From the IMG/VR virus record IMGVR_UViG_3300022752_004038, positions 1 to 27,808 of that record: a DNA stretch of 27,808 nt, one strand, 5' to 3'. The translations under genes were made by a program, and so were the position numbers. How positions within the stretch are numbered: the stretch's first letter is position 1; every line of letters starts with the position of its first letter. The DNA is from a virus. Positions 25,384 to 27,808 of the stretch are shown one piece after another. Below the pieces are notes generated by a model. The model made no database searches and was not told the DNA's origin. It saw nothing but the letters and a program-made list of their open reading frames with translations.

Positions 25384-25392
25384 TATTTTTCT

Positions 25393-26163
25393 TTAAGAGA
25401 TTTTTCTACCTCTTTTATAGCCTTCACCTGGACATTCTTTAGATCTAATAGCATTTATGCCATTTGTCCACCACAATTTACCTTTTTGCGATGGTGGTTT
25501 TATTCCTCTTTTCTTATATTCTTCACTCTTTTTTTTCTTATATTCTTCACTATGTTTTTTTCCATAATTAATAGAAACCCAAACACCATTTTTAATATTT
25601 TCATGATTCAAATCAACTAATCCAATTATTTCACCAGTAATATAATCTTTTACTACCATTTTGCCTTTTTTTGATTCACTAATTTTTTTATATGTTTCAA
25701 AATCATTATGCACACCATATCTTGGATTAAGTTTTCCACTTCTATCTTTTCCATACCAATAATTTCGTTCACCCGGTTGGCCCTTTTTACGATTTATTTT
25801 TTGTTGTTCTTCTTGTGATAAAGAATTCCACCATTCATTATATTTTTGTTTTCTTATTTGTTTTGATAATGAATTTATGTGAGTCCATCCACCATCTAAT
25901 TCTTCAATTTTTAAATTTGCCCATTCAAGAGATTCTACAATATTATTTTTAATACTAAATTCTTTAGCAAAAAGTTTACATTCATTTTTATCTAAAAAGC
26001 TAGCAATTATTTCTGTACTTACATCATTACCATGTTTTTCTAAATGCTTATTCCAATAAACACCCGATCCTTTATACTTGTATGGGTCTTTTGACACCGT
26101 TTTTCCAAAATATTTTAATCCAGTTTTATTGTGGGTTTTTATATACAAATGTATAGGTTTCAT
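25393..26163 (-). CDS. GIY-YIG-type homing endonuclease with NUMOD3 motifs (Seg-like)
   Basis: This 256-residue protein has an N-terminal GIY-YIG-like nuclease domain: HLYIKTHNKTGLKYFGKT at residues 5-22 (LYI and YFG in place of GIY and YIG), then YKGSGVYWNKHLEKHG and a likely catalytic Glu at about 68 in FAKEFSIKNN. The middle carries a NUMOD3-type DNA-binding motif (GERNYWYGKDRSGKLNPRYG, 131-150). A Lys-rich linker leads to WWTNGINAIRSKECPGEGYK near 231-250, a module repeated in phage homing endonucleases. It has an AAGG ribosome site and a late promoter 36 bases upstream. It is inserted between gp48 and gp4, antisense to gp4, with a gp4 fragment at its 3' side. The likely target is a gp4 gene of related phages. 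Confidence 0.88.
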   Translation of the reverse strand: MKPIHLYIKTHNKTGLKYFGKTVSKDPYKYKGSGVYWNKHLEKHGNDVSTEIIASFLDKNECKLFAKEFSIKNNIVESLEWANLKIEELDGGWTHINSLSKQIRKQKYNEWWNSLSQEEQQKINRKKGQPGERNYWYGKDRSGKLNPRYGVHNDFETYKKISESKKGKMVVKDYITGEIIGLVDLNHENIKNGVWVSINYGKKHSEEYKKKKSEEYKKRGIKPPSQKGKLWWTNGINAIRSKECPGEGYKRGRKIS

Positions 26164-26198
26164 TATTTTACCTTAAATAAATAATTAAACTAATATTC

Positions 26199-26206
26199 TA
26201 TTTATA
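26199..26206 (-). promoter_or_regulatory. T4-type late promoter (TATAAATA) of the endonuclease gene
   Basis: An exact TATAAATA on the minus strand lies 36 bases before the endonuclease ATG and 17 bases before the ATG of gp4 on the other strand. The spacing to gp4 matches that of the promoter at 25238 to the gp4 remnant (18 bases), so promoter plus gp4 start form a duplicated unit flanking the endonuclease. Confidence 0.75.
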
Positions 26207-26223
26207 TAAGATAATAATCTCTT

Positions 26224-26655
26224 ATGTACCTTGAAGGAAAATACACGGTAAAAAATCGCCATAAATATATTGGCGATCCCACTAATGTAATTTATAGATC
26301 ATCGTGGGAATTAAAATTTATGATATGGTGTGATAATAACCCAAATGTAATTGAATTTTCATCGGAGGAAATTATTGTACCGTACCGATGTGGTACAGAT
26401 AATAAACTTCATCGATATTTTCCGGACTTTAAAATAAAAGTCAGAACATCTAATGGTTCAATTAAGATTTACTTAATTGAAGTTAAACCACATGGTCAAA
26501 CAGAACCACCCAAGTTTCCAGGCAAACAAACAAAAAGATACATAACTGAATCAATGACTTTTATTAAAAATCAATCTAAGTGGAAAGCAGCTATTGAATA
26601 TAGTAATAGAATGGGATGGGAATTTAAGATCATTACAGAAAAAGATCTTTTCTAG
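26224..26655 (+). CDS. 4: Head completion protein gp4 (PD-(D/E)XK nuclease-like)
   Basis: This 143-residue protein is close to T4 gp4 (about 150). The conserved path is YIGDPTNVIYRSSWELKFM (E29), then HRYFPDFKIKV (P67-D68) and IYLIEVKP (E86-V87-K88), the E...PD...ExK order of the PD-(D/E)XK/TnsA-like nuclease fold; it ends FIKNQSKWKAA...FKIITEKDLF. T4 gp4 acts in head completion before the tail joins, and has been annotated as a head completion nuclease. There is no obvious ribosome site upstream. The 26255-26277 segment inside the gene is a 7-bp inverted repeat. Expression is divergent from the baseplate operon, and no exact late promoter precedes it. Confidence 0.93.
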   Translation: MYLEGKYTVKNRHKYIGDPTNVIYRSSWELKFMIWCDNNPNVIEFSSEEIIVPYRCGTDNKLHRYFPDFKIKVRTSNGSIKIYLIEVKPHGQTEPPKFPGKQTKRYITESMTFIKNQSKWKAAIEYSNRMGWEFKIITEKDLF

Positions 26656-26676
26656 AATCAATATCTAGAATCAATA
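26651..26676. repeat. Perfect 13-bp tandem repeat TCTAGAATCAATA x2
   Basis: Two head-to-tail copies of TCTAGAATCAATA lie at 26651-26663 and 26664-26676. The first includes the gp4 stop codon. They lie just upstream of a sigma70-like promoter, and a third TCTAGA follows it. They could be protein-binding sites; no known regulator is assigned. Confidence 0.8.
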
Positions 26677-26686
26677 AATATATTAC

Positions 26687-26713
26687 TTGACAAACCCAAT
26701 AAGTAACTATAAT
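26687..26713 (+). promoter_or_regulatory. Sigma70-like promoter TTGACA-N15-TATAAT
   Basis: A perfect -35 hexamer (26687-26692) and a perfect -10 hexamer (26708-26713) on the plus strand are separated by 15 bases, shorter than the preferred 17. The -10 lies about 30 bases upstream of the ATG at 26744. It lies in the only sizeable gap on the plus strand (88 bases) and would serve the 197-aa gene and the tail-tube-like gene, possibly by host-type polymerase before late transcription. Confidence 0.55.
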
Positions 26714-26714
26714 C

Positions 26715-26726
26715 AATTCTAGAATT
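26715..26726. repeat. 12-bp palindrome AATTCTAGAATT
   Basis: A perfect palindrome centred on the third TCTAGA of this gap lies immediately downstream of the -10 hexamer, a position where a bound protein would block initiation. It shares TCTAGAAT with the tandem repeat upstream. An operator role is inference only. Confidence 0.5.
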
Positions 26727-26743
26727 AATGTACAATTTATTTT

Positions 26744-27337
26744 ATGGCAACTGAAACAAATTTTAAAGATGTATTTGAAAAAAACAAATATAATTTACAT
26801 AATGCCGCGCGTAAATCGCAGGCATGGTTTCAGCAACAAACTCTTTTATTACAAAAGCAAAGAATTTCTCCGGGCCAATTAATTCGTGGAAATGATTTAA
26901 CATCAAATATTTTACCAGGTAATATGTATATGTTTTCTTATGATGCTAAGCATAAAGATACATTACCATATTGGGATAGATTTCCTTTATTATTGCCATA
27001 TAAAAAATACGCAGGTGGTTTTATTGGCTTAAATATGCATTATTTACCATATCAAATGCGTTTTCAATTGATGGACAGGTTAATGTATTTTGCCAATAAT
27101 AAAGCAATGGATGATACAACAAAATTAAGATATTCATGGGGTTTAATTGATGGTATATCAAAGTATAAAGCCGCAGAAATTTGTATTAAACAATATTTAA
27201 CTGAACACGTTCGTTCACCATTTAGAAAAATATCACCCGAAGATTGGGCTACCGCATTAATGTTACCAGTAGAATCATTTGTTGGTTCCAATAAATATAA
27301 CGTATGGCAAGAATCAAAGAGAGCATTTAATAAATGA
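26744..27337 (+). CDS. Conserved T4-like aquatic phage protein, possible virion assembly factor (197 aa)
   Basis: This 197-residue protein has a well-conserved-looking core: ILPGNMYMFSYDAKHKDTLP, then YWDRFPLLLPYKKYAGGFIG and LNMHYLPYQMRFQLMDRLMY, followed by CIKQYLTEHVRSPFRKI and MLPVESFVGSNKYNVWQESK. Proteins with this 'Y-x-A-K-x-x-x-x-L-P-Y-W-D-x-F-P' signature recur in structural gene neighbourhoods of T4-like cyanophages. I cannot assign it firmly to a T4 gene; gp2 or another assembly protein is possible because T4 gene 2 neighbours gene 4. There is no signal peptide or membrane segment. The stop overlaps the next ATG (ATGA), coupling it to the tail-tube-like gene. The start lacks a clear ribosome site. 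Confidence 0.7.
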   Translation: MATETNFKDVFEKNKYNLHNAARKSQAWFQQQTLLLQKQRISPGQLIRGNDLTSNILPGNMYMFSYDAKHKDTLPYWDRFPLLLPYKKYAGGFIGLNMHYLPYQMRFQLMDRLMYFANNKAMDDTTKLRYSWGLIDGISKYKAAEICIKQYLTEHVRSPFRKISPEDWATALMLPVESFVGSNKYNVWQESKRAFNK

Positions 27338-27808
27338 GTACTTTAAACGAATTTATCGCTTCAATTAAAACGCATGGTATAATGCCATTGAATCGATATG
27401 AAGTTGAATTTTCATTACCAAAAACAATTGCTAGCACATTTAATGGTGATTTGCAAACAGTGCTTTTGCATTGTGAAAGAGTTACTATTCCAGGTATGGC
27501 TATTTCTACACAACAAGCAAGAACATATGGTGAATTCCGAGAGATGCCATATGAACGCACATTTGATAATGTAAATATGACGTTTCTTGTTGATACAACA
27601 ATGGATACAAAGCATTTATTTGATTCATGGATAAATTCAATTCAAGATCCAGGTACAAGACAATTTAATTACTATAGAGATTATACTACTGATCTTACAG
27701 TAAAAGTATTAGATAAAAATGAAACCTCAGTATATTATGTTAAATTGTTTGAATGTTATCCAAAATCAATTGGTTCAATTCAAATGGATTATTCATCAAG
27801 AGATATTA
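27334..27808 (+). CDS. Tail-tube-like protein (gp19/gp54 family), partial
   Basis: An open frame from ATG at 27334 runs to the right edge without a stop (158 codons). The protein has the tail-tube fold signature: MPLNRYEVEFSLP near the N-terminus, LLHCERVTIPGMAISTQQ, RTYGEFREMPYERTFDNVNM, then FDSWINSIQDPGTRQFNYY and FECYPKSIGSIQMDYSS. This order fits the major tube protein gp19 and also the related tube initiator gp54, since tube proteins and initiators share the fold. The start overlaps the preceding gene by four bases. Which of the two it is depends on its full length (T4 gp19 about 163 residues, gp54 about 320). A conserved domain end near residue 158 slightly favours gp19. Confidence 0.82.
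   Translation, partial: MSTLNEFIASIKTHGIMPLNRYEVEFSLPKTIASTFNGDLQTVLLHCERVTIPGMAISTQQARTYGEFREMPYERTFDNVNMTFLVDTTMDTKHLFDSWINSIQDPGTRQFNYYRDYTTDLTVKVLDKNETSVYYVKLFECYPKSIGSIQMDYSSRDI

Noticed and set aside
25264-25620. 118-codon plus-strand frame as an intact gene
   Set aside because: Only the first 40 codons resemble gp4; the rest is antisense of the endonuclease gene and reads as low-complexity hydrophobic sequence.
25264-26655. Group I intron in gp4 carrying the endonuclease
   Set aside because: The endonuclease is antisense to gp4, the intact gp4 restarts at its own ATG and repeats the N-terminal region, and the two exons would not join into one gp4.
1-27808. tRNA genes, CRISPR arrays, insertion sequences, integrase or diversity-generating retroelement
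   Set aside because: No cloverleaf, regular spacer array, transposase, integrase or reverse transcriptase was seen. The fibre genes show repeats but no template/variable repeat pair was noticed.

Overview
The window is a piece of an AT-rich T4-like (myovirus) phage genome. The recognisable genes form a T4-type baseplate, tail tube and head-completion set: gp4, gp48, gp53, gp27, gp5, gp5.4 (PAAR), gp25, gp6 and gp8. They are followed by large aquatic-phage-type structural proteins and a variable tail-fibre/adhesin cassette. Exact T4-type late promoter motifs (TATAAATA) precede several of the operons. No photosynthesis or other host-derived metabolic gene is visible. The host is therefore not identified, beyond the hub's peptidoglycan-degrading domains, which suit a walled, probably Gram-negative aquatic bacterium. 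Low GC and the gene style resemble cyanophages, pelagiphages or freshwater methylotroph phages; this is inference.

Layout: genes diverge near 25.2-26.2 kb. Leftwards (minus strand), one tightly packed late operon runs gp48, gp53, gp27, gp5, an unknown 182-aa protein, PAAR, gp25, gp6 and a 723-aa wedge-like protein. Most junctions are 1-4 nt overlaps. A late promoter at 14236 then starts a second block: a 147-aa structural protein, a gp8-like wedge protein with an internal repeat insertion, a 2083-aa DUF4815-type giant and a small coiled-coil protein. Two near-identical late promoters (5671, 5625) precede the fibre cassette: a 401-aa fibre, a 632-aa repeat adhesin and a tail assembly chaperone. 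A further late promoter (2024) precedes a 167-aa fibre paralogue, a seven-repeat beta-propeller protein and a partial gene running off the left edge. Part of the fibre cassette is visibly richer in GC than the rest.

Rightwards (plus strand) come gp4 (head completion, PD-(D/E)XK-like), a sigma70-like promoter inside a small TCTAGA repeat cluster, a conserved 197-aa protein and a tail-tube-like protein cut by the right edge. No exact TATAAATA occurs on this strand.

The most unusual locus is 25.2-26.4 kb. A GIY-YIG/NUMOD3 homing endonuclease with its own late promoter lies between a 40-codon remnant of a divergent gp4 gene and the intact gp4. The remnant stops about 10 nt from the endonuclease stop codon, which reads like the scar of a homing event targeting gp4. 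The second highlight is the tail-tip protein gp5, which carries an OB fold, a GH19 chitinase/lysozyme-like domain, a beta-helix needle and a C-terminal M15-type peptidase in one chain.
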